Below are positions 1-7,219 of a stretch of DNA of 21,364 nucleotides, one piece after another. The notes beneath the pieces are model-generated. The model made no database searches, was not told the DNA's origin, and saw nothing but the letters and a program-made list of their open reading frames with translations. This stretch comes from CAIPFQ01 sp964641775. Lineage in GTDB: Bacteria; Chlamydiota; Chlamydiia; Chlamydiales; SM23-39. Location: NCBI GenBank assembly GCA_964641775.1, contig CAZXLK010000014.1:1-21364 (forward strand), given 5' to 3'. Made by a program: the position numbers and the translations under genes. How positions within the stretch are numbered: position 1 is the first letter of the stretch; each line of letters starts with the position of its first letter.

Positions 1-1
1 C

Positions 2-733
2 ATGAGCTGGAATTTCTCTTTTGTCGCAGCAGATCAGCTGATTTCCAATGCTTGTAAAGCCTACTACATGTCGGGAGGGCGCTACAATGTCCCGATTGTT
101 TTTCGAGGGCCAAATGGGGCCGCAGCGCAAGTCTCTTGCCAGCATTCTCATTGTGTAGAATCAATGTATGGGACGCTTCCCGGTTTTATTGTGATTTCTC
201 CTAGCAATGCCTACGATGCCAAAGGGCTTTTGAAGTCGGCGATTCGGGCAAATAATCCGGTGATTTTTTTGGAAAATGAGCTCGATTACGGCGATAAAAT
301 GGAAATTCCCACAGAAGAATATTTAGTGCCGATTGGTAAGGGAATAATTGAAAGAGTTGGAAAAGATGTCACGCTTGTTTCCTATTCAAGGATGCTGAAA
401 TTTTGCAGGCAAGCAGCAGAAGCAATGCAAAAAAAGGGAATTTCTGTCGAGATCATTGATTTAAGGACGATTAAGCCGCTCGATATTGGAATGATTGCAG
501 AATCTGTGAGAAAAACGCACAGGTGCGTTTTGGTAGAAGAGGGGCATGTTTTTGCAGGGATTTCCGCAGAAATTGGGTTCCAAATCCAGCAGCACTGCTT
601 TGATGATCTTGACGCTCCCTTAGTGAGAGTTTGCCAAAAAGAGACCCCAATGCCTTATTCCAAAGTTTTGGAGAGAGAAACGCTTCCCAATCCCGAGAGA
701 ATTATTGCTGCAATTCAAGAAGTTCTTAGGTAA
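2..733 (+). CDS. pdhB: Pyruvate dehydrogenase E1 component, beta subunit (5' partial)
   Basis: This is the C-terminal 243 residues of the thiamine-diphosphate-dependent E1 beta subunit, which with E1 alpha decarboxylates pyruvate and passes the acetyl group to the E2 lipoyl arm in the cytoplasmic PDH complex. The family is about 325 residues, so roughly 80 N-terminal residues lie left of the window; the ATG at position 2 is an internal Met. Visible family signatures are the QISNACK/YYMSGG-like stretch at the start, RGPNGAAAQVSCQHS, the PSNAYDAKGLLKSAIR transketolase-like segment, and the C-terminal transketolase domain with VSYSRM, EIIDLRTIKPLD and LVEEGHVFAG. It stops 12 bases before pdhC, so the two are almost surely co-transcribed. 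The pdhA gene is expected just outside the window. The assignment is firm; only the start is missing. Confidence 0.95.
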   Translation: MSWNFSFVAADQLISNACKAYYMSGGRYNVPIVFRGPNGAAAQVSCQHSHCVESMYGTLPGFIVISPSNAYDAKGLLKSAIRANNPVIFLENELDYGDKMEIPTEEYLVPIGKGIIERVGKDVTLVSYSRMLKFCRQAAEAMQKKGISVEIIDLRTIKPLDIGMIAESVRKTHRCVLVEEGHVFAGISAEIGFQIQQHCFDDLDAPLVRVCQKETPMPYSKVLERETLPNPERIIAAIQEVLR

Positions 734-745
734 AATAGGAAGCTT

Positions 746-2032
746 ATGCCATTTACCGTAACCATGCCAAAACTTTCCCCCACGATGGAAGAAGGGATGA
801 TTGCAAAGTGGCATAAAAATGTGGGAGACAAAGTCGCAGCAGGTGATCTTTTGGTTGAAATTGCGACTGATAAGGCAACGATTGAATACAATGCATTGGA
901 TGAGGGGTTTTTAAGACAGATTTTAGTTGAAGAGGGCAAAGGGGCAAAAGTCAATGAGCCAATTGCAGTCTTTACTGAAAAAGCAGATGAGGCACTCGTT
1001 GGTTATCAGCCCGAAGGAATTCAAAGCGAACCTCCAAAAAAAGAAGAAAAGCCGAAAGAGGAAAAAACAGAAGAGGCAGCTCCTGCATCAACAGGACCAA
1101 CCATGCAGCAACCTGCTTTTATACCTGAGGCGCCTCTAAAAAAATATGAGTTTGCATTTCCCACTGAAGAAATAACGAGGACAAAGGCATCGCCGCTTGC
1201 AAAAAAATTGGCAAAGGAAAAGGGGATTGATTTGACAACGATCAAAGGGACAGGACCAACGGGTAGAGTGACGAGTAAAGATTTGGATTTAGGCCAGCCT
1301 GAGACTGCTGCAACATTTGCAAGAAGAAGCTTGCCAATAGTACCACCGGGGACTTATGAAGAGGTCCCTTTATCTCCCATGCGAAAAGTCATTGCAGAGA
1401 GATTAAGCGCTGCAAAAACATTTATTCCCCATATTTATGTACGTCAAGAAATCGATGCCGGAGCACTTGTAGAAGCGAGGGAACATTTAAAGGCCGGCAA
1501 TTTAAAAGTCACATTCAATGATTTTGTGATTCGGGCTTGCGCGCTTGCATTGAGAGAACATCCCAACATCAATAGCGGCTTCAATTCGCAAAACCAATCG
1601 ATCATCTTATTTAAGACCATTGATATTTCCGTTGCCGTGACGGTAGATCAAGGCTTGATCACTCCCATCGTTCGGCATGCCGATTTCAAAAACCTTGGTG
1701 AAATATCGGCTGAGGTAAAAGTTTTGGCGGCAAAGGCAAAGGCGGGTAAATTGCAGCCGGAAGAATATAAGGGGGGATCATTTACGATCTCTAACATGGG
1801 AATGTTTGGAGTGAGTGATTTTCAAGCGATCATCAATCCGCCGCAATCTTGTATTTTGGCAATAGGCGGCATTGCCGATGCCCCCGTCATCAAAAATGGG
1901 GCTGTCGTCCCCGGCAAAAAGATGAATCTCGTCCTCTCTGCAGATCATCGAGTAGTTGATGGAGCTGAAGCTGCAAAATTTTTGAAAACCGTTCAAAAAT
2001 ATCTAGAAAATCCATCGCTGCTCTTGATTTAA
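746..2032 (+). CDS. pdhC: Dihydrolipoamide acetyltransferase (E2) of pyruvate dehydrogenase
   Basis: This is the core E2 enzyme of the PDH complex, moving acetyl groups from lipoyl-lysine to CoA. The 428 residues show one N-terminal lipoyl domain (about 1-80) with lipoyl lysine K43 in the TDKAT motif, a Lys/Glu/Pro/Ala-rich flexible linker (about 90-140), a peripheral-subunit-binding domain (about 145-182, with ASPLAKKLAKEKG and GTGPTGRVTSKDL), and the catalytic CoA-acyltransferase domain with H401 and D405 in ADHRVVDG. An AGGA ribosome site (737-740) precedes the ATG, 12 bases after pdhB. No E3 gene is seen here. The TAA stop lies inside the first copy of a dispersed repeat (see 2028-2083). 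A long palindrome followed by eight Ts at 2121-2226 could terminate this operon. The assignment is firm. Confidence 0.96.
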   Translation: MPFTVTMPKLSPTMEEGMIAKWHKNVGDKVAAGDLLVEIATDKATIEYNALDEGFLRQILVEEGKGAKVNEPIAVFTEKADEALVGYQPEGIQSEPPKKEEKPKEEKTEEAAPASTGPTMQQPAFIPEAPLKKYEFAFPTEEITRTKASPLAKKLAKEKGIDLTTIKGTGPTGRVTSKDLDLGQPETAATFARRSLPIVPPGTYEEVPLSPMRKVIAERLSAAKTFIPHIYVRQEIDAGALVEAREHLKAGNLKVTFNDFVIRACALALREHPNINSGFNSQNQSIILFKTIDISVAVTVDQGLITPIVRHADFKNLGEISAEVKVLAAKAKAGKLQPEEYKGGSFTISNMGMFGVSDFQAIINPPQSCILAIGGIADAPVIKNGAVVPGKKMNLVLSADHRVVDGAEAAKFLKTVQKYLENPSLLLI

Positions 2033-2083
2033 CCACTGGGCTTGACTGAGGACACTGAGAGAAAAAAAATGCAGCTTTGCTGC
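2028..2083 (+). repeat. Dispersed CTGAG repeat, copy 1, overlapping the pdhC stop codon
   Basis: A 56 bp sequence starts TTTAACCACTGGGCTTGACT and ends in the small hairpin GCAGC-TTT-GCTGC. It contains the pdhC TAA stop. The core has CTGRG steps every 9-10 bases (CACTGGGCTT, GACTGAGGA, CACTGAGAG). It differs from copy 2 (2274-2328) at only about three positions. Read on the minus strand, its hairpin is followed by ATTTTTTTT, so it could also end transcription arriving from the right. Confidence 0.85.
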
Positions 2084-2120
2084 AAAAAAAGAAACTCAGG
2101 GGCTCTTGGAAAGACAAGGA

Positions 2121-2226
2121 AACCATGATGGAAAAGGATATGCTTGATTTGCATGATAAAAAAAGAAATATTTTTCCTATCCTATCATGCGTATCATGCA
2201 TATCCTCTCAAATCATGGTTTTTTTT
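2121..2226 (+). terminator. 100 bp imperfect palindrome with T8 tail; likely pdhBC terminator
   Basis: Arms 2121-2158 and 2183-2220 are complementary at 31 of 38 positions by hand alignment, starting AACCATGAT and ending GCATGATA, with a 24-base loop. Eight Ts follow at 2219-2226 on the plus strand, giving the form of a very long rho-independent terminator downstream of pdhC. Weaker complementarity seems to continue outward (CTCAGGGGCTCTTGG on the left against CCAAGAGC-like sequence on the right, to about 2247), so it may instead be a small palindromic mobile element that happens to terminate transcription. Confidence 0.6.
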
Positions 2227-2273
2227 AATACTAGGAGCCGCTGAAGGACATGATAGCTGAGCTTTTTTAAAAA

Positions 2274-2392
2274 TTTAACCACTGAGCTTGACTGAGGACA
2301 CTGAGAGAAAAAAATGCAGCTTCGCTGCTGCCTTAAGGCAAAATCAATCTTCTCAGCGTTCCCAGTGCTCTCAGTGGTAAATTTTAAAACTT
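2274..2392 (+). repeat. Dispersed CTGAG repeat, copy 2, with inverted right arm
   Basis: The left part (2274-2328) repeats copy 1 in direct orientation with about three differences, including the GCAGC-TTC-GCTGC hairpin. The right part ends CTCTCAGTGGTAA (about 2379-2391), the inverse of the left end TTAACCACTGAG, so the whole 119 bp can fold as an imperfect hairpin. The plus strand also carries a short palindrome, GCCTTAAGGC (2330-2339). No ORF of note lies within it. Confidence 0.8.
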
Positions 2393-2466
2393 TCTTCTAG
2401 TACTTGATTTAACCACCAGGTACACTTTTCTTGATTTAAAATTATTTGACACCTTAACATATCTTG

Positions 2467-3015
2467 ATGATTCCTGTTGCTATTTCTCCAAGAAGTCCAA
2501 GTCCTTTAAAGGAAGAATGTTCATCTAGCGATTCGGAGCAGGATGTAAAGTTGATTTATGATAATTATGAGAGAAGGTACTGCGAAATTCGAATAGAGTC
2601 GAGATGGCCAACAGAAGAGTTCGCCTCTGCTTTTAACAATTTACATAAATTTGTCCTTCTTAACCCAGTTTTTTATGACAATTTTGAAAGACTGATTTGG
2701 TTTGATTTTCGACTTTTTACTCAAGATTATCTATGCATCAAAAAAAAGACTTGGAATTCACAAGACAAGGGTCTTAGGGCAGTAGTTGCCGCTATAGTTT
2801 TGATTGTTAACGCCTTTCCAAATTTTCAAAACAAGTATCCTTATTATCGTAGGGTTTACTTCGAGGAGCTGTTATTCTGTTATCAAAATTCTATCCAGCT
2901 GCAGCGGCCAGATTACATTGAGCAAACTTATAGAACACTGCAACAATTTGGAAAAGATTTTCCTGAATTTTCTTCTCTCATTCCCAAATCTTGCTACATC
3001 TTATCTAAACCGTGA
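2467..3015 (+). CDS. Hypothetical protein, 182 aa, inside the repeat patch
   Basis: I do not recognise this protein. The likely start is the ATG at 2467, directly after an in-frame TTG at 2464; no clear ribosome site precedes either. The N-terminus is Ser/Pro/Glu-rich and probably disordered (PRSPSPLKEECSSSDSEQD), followed by an aromatic-rich, probably helical body (WPTEEFASAFNNLHKFVLLN, FERLIWFDFRLFTQDY, VVAAIVLIVNAFPNF). There is one moderately hydrophobic stretch near residues 105-118, no signal peptide and no catalytic motif I can name. The TGA stop is part of the first hexamer of the CCGNNN array at 3010. Repeats on both sides suggest accessory DNA between the pdh and lpxD operons. Whether it is expressed is unclear; codon structure and amino-acid make-up look protein-like. 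Confidence 0.6.
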   Translation: MIPVAISPRSPSPLKEECSSSDSEQDVKLIYDNYERRYCEIRIESRWPTEEFASAFNNLHKFVLLNPVFYDNFERLIWFDFRLFTQDYLCIKKKTWNSQDKGLRAVVAAIVLIVNAFPNFQNKYPYYRRVYFEELLFCYQNSIQLQRPDYIEQTYRTLQQFGKDFPEFSSLIPKSCYILSKP

Positions 3016-3094
3016 CCGATACCGAGCCCGATACCGTGACCGAAATGAATTTTTTGATCGGTAACGGTCTCGGTCACGGTCACGGTATCGGTTT
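3010..3094 (+). repeat. Inverted hexamer array: six CCGNNN units facing six CGGNNN units
   Basis: Six contiguous hexamers CCGTGA, CCGATA, CCGAGC, CCGATA, CCGTGA, CCGAAA (3010-3045) are followed by a 13-base spacer and then six hexamers CGGTAA, CGGTCT, CGGTCA, CGGTCA, CGGTAT, CGGTTT (3059-3094). Every CCG can pair with a CGG in a hairpin, while the variable bases pair only partly (about 25 of 33 positions, plus flanking AAA/TTT). The first unit supplies the TGA stop of the upstream ORF. Four Ts (3091-3095 region) follow, so it may act as a weak plus-strand terminator. Confidence 0.9.
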
Positions 3095-3099
3095 TAATT

Positions 3100-3130
3100 C
3101 TTCTCTCTGTGGTTTCTATCTCAGTGGTGA
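3100..3130 (-). repeat. Fragment of the CTGAG repeat forming the 3' end of lpxD
   Basis: The plus-strand text CTCTGTGG...CTCAGTGGTGAAAA matches the right arm of copy 2 (CTCTCAGTGGTAAATT). Read on the minus strand it is TTTTCACCACTGAGATAG, which encodes the last lpxD residues FSPLR and its TAG stop. The element therefore overlaps the coding end of lpxD. Confidence 0.7.
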
Positions 3131-4162
3131 AAAACTTCCTGCTAAAGCTTCTAGCTTTTTGAGGCGCTCGAAGAATTCTTCCAATTTGCGGATGAAAACT
3201 TCTTGGCGATGGTAGTCTTGGATTGGGATGGCGGGGCTTCCGCGGTATTGCCCTTTTTTCAGAGATTTGCTGATGCCTCCTCTGCTTGCGACCATGACTC
3301 CATCTTCCAGCTTTACGTGGCCCACCATGCCGACTTGGCCCCCAAGCATCACGTGGTTGCCCGTTTTGGCAGAGCCGGCAATGCCGGTTTGAGCTGCAAT
3401 TACATTATGCTCCCCAATTTCCACGTTATGGGCAATTTGGACAAGATTATCGAGTTTGGAGCCTTTTCGGATTAACGTTGCCTTAAATCGGGAACGATCG
3501 ATTGTTGAATTGGCGCCAATTTCGACATCGTCTTCTAAGATCACAATCCCAAGCTGCTCTAGCTTCTGAAAGTGGCCGGTTTGGTCGGGAATATATCCAA
3601 ATCCACATGAGCCAATGACGGCCCCCGGCTGCAAGAGCACTCGGTTGTGAAGGATGCATTTTTCCCGAACGGTGGAGTTTGGATGTAAAAAGCAATCTTT
3701 TCCAATTTTGACTTCATAGCCAATAAAGACATGGGCACTAATTGTTGTGCCATCTCCGATTTCGGCATCGCGATCAATGACAGCGTATGGGCCAATGGTG
3801 ACGTTTTTCCCGATTTGAGCAGTTTCATGGATGATCGCTGTAGGATGGATCCCCTCAAAGCCCGATTTTCCTGAAGGAAGAAGAAGATGGGCGATTTGCT
3901 GAAAGGTGTGGGAGGGATTATCCGATACAAGATAACTTTTCCCATCGAAAAGATGGGTGCCTAGCCCTACGCAAATGACTCCTGCTTTGGAATCTTTCAT
4001 GGCATTTACGTATTTGGGGTTGGCTAAAAAAGCGGTTGTCAAGAAAGAGGCATCCCCAGAGGACGCCTCTTCCAAAGTATTCACTCCGGTGATGACAAGT
4101 TCCGGATCGCCGACTAGCTCAGCTTTGATTTTCTTGGCAAGTTCTTTTAAAGAATATGCCAT
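3116..4162 (-). CDS. lpxD: UDP-3-O-acylglucosamine N-acyltransferase
   Basis: LpxD is the third enzyme of lipid A synthesis: it moves a 3-hydroxyacyl chain from acyl carrier protein to the 2-amino group of UDP-3-O-acyl-glucosamine in the cytoplasm. The 348-residue length is normal. It has the N-terminal LpxD domain (about 1-100, with ITGVNTLEEASSGDASFL) and a left-handed beta-helix of hexapeptide repeats (about 105-310: IGKNVTIGP, IGDGTTISA, VEIGANSTI). The catalytic histidine is H245 in QIAHNVEIG, and the C-terminal helix (about 320-343) is present. The ATG overlaps the ompH stop as TGATG, so translation is probably coupled. The last five residues and stop come from a repeat fragment. Its acyl-ACP donor fits with the nearby fab genes. 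The assignment is firm. Confidence 0.97.
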   Translation of the reverse strand: MAYSLKELAKKIKAELVGDPELVITGVNTLEEASSGDASFLTTAFLANPKYVNAMKDSKAGVICVGLGTHLFDGKSYLVSDNPSHTFQQIAHLLLPSGKSGFEGIHPTAIIHETAQIGKNVTIGPYAVIDRDAEIGDGTTISAHVFIGYEVKIGKDCFLHPNSTVREKCILHNRVLLQPGAVIGSCGFGYIPDQTGHFQKLEQLGIVILEDDVEIGANSTIDRSRFKATLIRKGSKLDNLVQIAHNVEIGEHNVIAAQTGIAGSAKTGNHVMLGGQVGMVGHVKLEDGVMVASRGGISKSLKKGQYRGSPAIPIQDYHRQEVFIRKLEEFFERLKKLEALAGSFSPLR

Positions 4163-4755
4163 CAGCCAGCCTTTTGCAATGCAGTTTCATCGATCGCATC
4201 GAGGAGATCTTCGTTATTATCTGCCGCTTTTTTCGCGTTTGCAGCTTCTTCAAAGATTTTGTCCATTTCAGTTACGACTAAGTTAGTGACATCATAGTCC
4301 GGGCTAATATAAAAACAAGCTTCTTTGTTGATGACAAAGTTCAGGTTTTTCTCTTTTGCAATTTTTTCAGATGCAGATGCAATGGATGTGCTCATCTTTT
4401 GTACCATTTGGTAATTTGCATGTTGCAACATTTGATAATATTGCTGTTGAGCTCTGCCTAAATCTTCTTGCAGAGTTTGATGTTTGACTTTGAGATCTTC
4501 CTCAGCTTTGGGAGAAAGGCTGTCTAGATATTCGGTATCTTCAAACTTAGAGCTGATTTCCCGAAGCTCTTTTTCCGTATTTTCAATGTAAGAGACGAGC
4601 TGTTTTCGCAAAGCTTCCATGCTTTCTTGCTCTTTTTGGCCTGCTTTGGATTCAGTAATACAGTCGGAAAAATTGACCACGCCAATGGATTTGGGCTCAT
4701 CGGCAAATACCGCCCCAAAACACAAAGTCAAAACGAATAAAAAAATGTTACGCAT
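4162..4755 (-). CDS. ompH: OmpH/Skp-family periplasmic chaperone
   Basis: This is a Skp-like chaperone that holds unfolded outer-membrane proteins in the periplasm before BamA inserts them. The start is the ATG at 4755, set by a strong AAAGGAG site (4761-4767, five-base spacing); a longer reading to 4815 would overlap bamA. The 197 residues begin with a signal peptide (MRNIFLFVLTLCFGAVFA, probable cut after A18), then a short beta segment (KSIGVVNFSDCI) typical of Skp, then a long Glu/Lys/Gln-rich coiled-coil region (about 40-130). The segment NFVINKEACFYISPDYDVTN is the usual Skp C-terminal strand and the DVTN(L)V-type end. An Asn/Asp/Ala-rich tail of about 35 residues extends past the usual Skp end. 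It lies between bamA and lpxD in one operon. Confidence 0.93.
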   Translation of the reverse strand: MRNIFLFVLTLCFGAVFADEPKSIGVVNFSDCITESKAGQKEQESMEALRKQLVSYIENTEKELREISSKFEDTEYLDSLSPKAEEDLKVKHQTLQEDLGRAQQQYYQMLQHANYQMVQKMSTSIASASEKIAKEKNLNFVINKEACFYISPDYDVTNLVVTEMDKIFEEAANAKKAADNNEDLLDAIDETALQKAG

Positions 4756-4775
4756 AATTGCTCCTTTCAAAAGAT

Positions 4776-7172
4776 TTAAAATGTTCCTCCCATCGAGAAA
4801 AATACTCTTTGCCATTTATGGTTATGCCGGTCTTCTCTGATAAGCGGAATACCCCAGCCAACCATGATGGGCGTTCTATTTCCAATATCGATGCGGGCCC
4901 CAAAGCCTGTTGTGGGCCTAATATCGGTGACGGCAAAAGAATCGAACGACACACTTCCCACATCGACAAAGACGAAAAGATCGAGGACTCTCACAATCTC
5001 GTGGTTATATTCGAGGGAAACTAGACTCGATGATAGCCCCCCTTTTGGGGTGCTAGTTGCATGGAGTTTGCCGTTGTCGTCGCGAAGATGGATGACGGGA
5101 CCTAAAAGAAATGGCTTATAGCCCCGTACCGTATTATCGCCGCCAAGGAAAAATCTCTCGCTATAGGGGATGTGTTCTCGATCGGTTTTCCCAAATGGAA
5201 TCATATATTTGAAATCACCGCGGAATTTCAACGTTCCTTTTCTACAAATGGGCACATAGATTGAATTGATATAGCTTGCTTTAAAAAATTGATAGTTCCC
5301 CCCAACCCCAGCAACTTCACCTTCCAGATAAGATCGCCATCCTCTTGTTGGCTTGAAAGGACGATCTGTTGAATCATAGCTGATATTGCCGCTAAATGCA
5401 GAGACAAGCCCTTGTTGATCGATCAATTCTCTTTGTTTATCGAGCGACTCTTCTGAAATTGAATTTGACTCTCCCCAAGTTCCTAAATCCAAATGGTCAA
5501 AGGAATGGCGTAGGCGCTGTCTTACTCCGGCAGTCCAATATTGGGAAAGTGGATAGTTTGTGTAGACAGAGCCGCCATAAGTTCTTACCGTTACATCATT
5601 TTGCAGCGTGCTATAGGTTTGGCTAACCTCAACTCCTAGGCGCCAAAGAGTGTCATTGACATAAGGATTCATCCAGGAAACTAAGATATTGCTCTCTTTT
5701 TTACCTACTGTTCCTCGGACATGGAAATATTCCCCTCCGCCACGAAGGCAAGAAAGTTTACCCAAAAGAGCATTTCCAACTCCTGAAATGCAAAAGTTTC
5801 TCTCTGTTAAATCCAGTCCGCCAAAGATGCTATCTACAGAGCTTAAGCCCATAAAGAGGCTTACATTTCCTGTCGACGTTTCTTCCACTTCGATGTAGAC
5901 GTCTCGGTAATTTTCATCTTCATCGGGATTGCGAACTGCATAGACATTCACGCTTTTGAAATAGCCGATCGCCTCGAGTCTTTGCTGCGTTGCTTTGAGT
6001 TTTCTCGAATCAAAAGTCTCTCCCGGGACAAGAAGCGATTCGCGTAAGATCACATTGCATTTTGTCGAGGTATTGCCAAACATCTGAATGATTCCGATTT
6101 TGTAGGGCTTTCCCTCTTCAATCACATAATCGACATCAAAGATAGGTTCACATTCACTTAATGTTGCCTCAAATTGGACGCTTGTGTCGATATAGCCTTT
6201 TTGTCCGTAAAGATCTTTGATCACCTGGGCAGTTTCTCTCATCTTTTCCGGCGAATAAGTAGATCCGGGAGAAGCGATCGCTCTTTTCTCAAGCTCGCCC
6301 GTTGAGATCAGCGAGTTGCCCTCGAAAGTGATTTTGCCAAAGCGGTAGATGACACCCTTATTCACATCGATTTGGATGATGAGTTTTCCGCTTTGAGGAT
6401 CTTCATAACGGTTGATATTGACCTCTGCATCGGCATAGCCCAGATCTTGCAGATAATTGATGATCGCCATCCGATCTTGCTCTAAACCCTCATCTCGGTA
6501 AATTCCGCTTCCTGTGAGCCAGCTTGTTAAGAAATTGTACTTTTTCAAGTACATCTGCTCTTCAATTGCACTTTTCTCTTTTTTCGTAAGGCCTGTGATA
6601 GTGATTTCTTTGATGTAGCCCGGACTCCCTTCGTGGATTTCAATTACGACATCGACTTCATTGGTGCCGGGAACCTGCTCTAAAGAATAAGAGAGCTGCG
6701 ATTCGAAATATCCTTTCTTAAAATAGTATTCCTTAACCTTATTGAAATTTTTGTTGAACTTTTGCCTGTTAAAGACGGTATTTGTCTTGATATCGAGCTC
6801 TTCTTGCAAAGTCGATGTGCGAAACTGATTGTTTCCTACCCATATGATTTGATGGATGATTGGTCTTGGAGTTACATGAATCACAATGGCGAGTTTGCCA
6901 TCTTTCATCAGGATAGATGGCTCCACTTTTTCAAATTCTTCGGATAAGGATTTCAAATCATTGTCAAAAATGACTTGCGAAAACCGGTCTCCCGGCTGCG
7001 TTTTCATCCGGCTAAGAACAGAAGTTGAATCTCCTTGGCCCGTTTCTGAGTCCATGATGATTTCAATATTTGAGATTTTCCTATCATCGTAAAACTCTGT
7101 TGCAATGAGCGGTGCAGTTAGCACGCTAAAAAGTATGGAGGAATAGAGTAGAAGACGTCCTTGCTCAAACAT
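4776..7172 (-). CDS. bamA: Outer membrane protein assembly factor BamA (Omp85)
   Basis: BamA is the outer-membrane insertase that folds beta-barrel proteins. The 798 residues show a signal peptide (MFEQGRLLLYSSILFSVLTA, cut near IATEF), a periplasmic region of about five POTRA domains (about 33-430, for example GNQFRTSTLQEELDIKTN and GNTSTKCNVILRESLLVPGE), and a C-terminal 16-strand barrel (about 440-798). The loop-6 motif is VRGY at 682-685 in GGDNTVRGYKPF, and the protein ends in Phe (FSMGGTF), the usual C-terminal barrel signal. Order bamA-ompH-lpxD is the classic envelope operon. A near-consensus promoter at 7182-7210 places the predicted transcript start only a few bases before the ATG, and no ribosome site is visible, so translation may be almost leaderless. 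Confidence 0.97.
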   Translation of the reverse strand: MFEQGRLLLYSSILFSVLTAPLIATEFYDDRKISNIEIIMDSETGQGDSTSVLSRMKTQPGDRFSQVIFDNDLKSLSEEFEKVEPSILMKDGKLAIVIHVTPRPIIHQIIWVGNNQFRTSTLQEELDIKTNTVFNRQKFNKNFNKVKEYYFKKGYFESQLSYSLEQVPGTNEVDVVIEIHEGSPGYIKEITITGLTKKEKSAIEEQMYLKKYNFLTSWLTGSGIYRDEGLEQDRMAIINYLQDLGYADAEVNINRYEDPQSGKLIIQIDVNKGVIYRFGKITFEGNSLISTGELEKRAIASPGSTYSPEKMRETAQVIKDLYGQKGYIDTSVQFEATLSECEPIFDVDYVIEEGKPYKIGIIQMFGNTSTKCNVILRESLLVPGETFDSRKLKATQQRLEAIGYFKSVNVYAVRNPDEDENYRDVYIEVEETSTGNVSLFMGLSSVDSIFGGLDLTERNFCISGVGNALLGKLSCLRGGGEYFHVRGTVGKKESNILVSWMNPYVNDTLWRLGVEVSQTYSTLQNDVTVRTYGGSVYTNYPLSQYWTAGVRQRLRHSFDHLDLGTWGESNSISEESLDKQRELIDQQGLVSAFSGNISYDSTDRPFKPTRGWRSYLEGEVAGVGGNYQFFKASYINSIYVPICRKGTLKFRGDFKYMIPFGKTDREHIPYSERFFLGGDNTVRGYKPFLLGPVIHLRDDNGKLHATSTPKGGLSSSLVSLEYNHEIVRVLDLFVFVDVGSVSFDSFAVTDIRPTTGFGARIDIGNRTPIMVGWGIPLIREDRHNHKWQRVFFSMGGTF

Positions 7173-7181
7173 GAACGTCTG

Positions 7182-7210
7182 ATTATAAATGAGTTTTTTC
7201 TAATCGTCAA
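7182..7210 (-). promoter_or_regulatory. Sigma-70-type promoter of bamA-ompH-lpxD
   Basis: On the minus strand the sequence reads TTGACG (7205-7210), 17 bases, then TATAAT (7182-7187). This is a 5/6 plus 6/6 match with ideal spacing. It lies between the recR stop (7220) and the bamA ATG (7172), so bamA can be transcribed independently of recR. The expected start point near 7175 leaves about 3 bases of leader. Confidence 0.75.
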
Positions 7211-7219
7211 TTAGAACTT

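Larger units (their letters stand above)
2033..2466. other. 434 bp gene-free interval made mostly of repeats
   Basis: Between pdhC and the next ORF there is no convincing coding sequence. It holds repeat copy 1 (continuing from pdhC), the 2121-2220 palindrome, repeat copy 2, and an AT-rich tail. The 14-mer CTTGATTTAACCAC occurs at the pdhC end (2023-2036) and again at 2403-2416, bracketing the repeat block; CTTGATTTAA occurs a third time at 2430-2439. A TTGACA box sits at 2446-2451 but has no matching -10 at normal spacing. Confidence 0.75.

Noticed and set aside
2446..2451. Perfect TTGACA box before the 2467 ORF
   Set aside because: No -10 box occurs at 16-18 bases; the expected place (2469-2474) reads GATTCC inside the ORF.
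3010..3094. CRISPR-like array
   Set aside because: Units are six bases, contiguous and without spacers; it is an inverted hexamer array.
3957..4286. 109-residue plus-strand ORF opposite lpxD and ompH
   Set aside because: It lies antisense to two firmly identified genes, has no family features and no ribosome site.
4756..4815. Longer ompH reading with 20 extra N-terminal residues
   Set aside because: It overlaps bamA and would bury the signal peptide; the ATG at 4755 has a strong AAAGGAG site.
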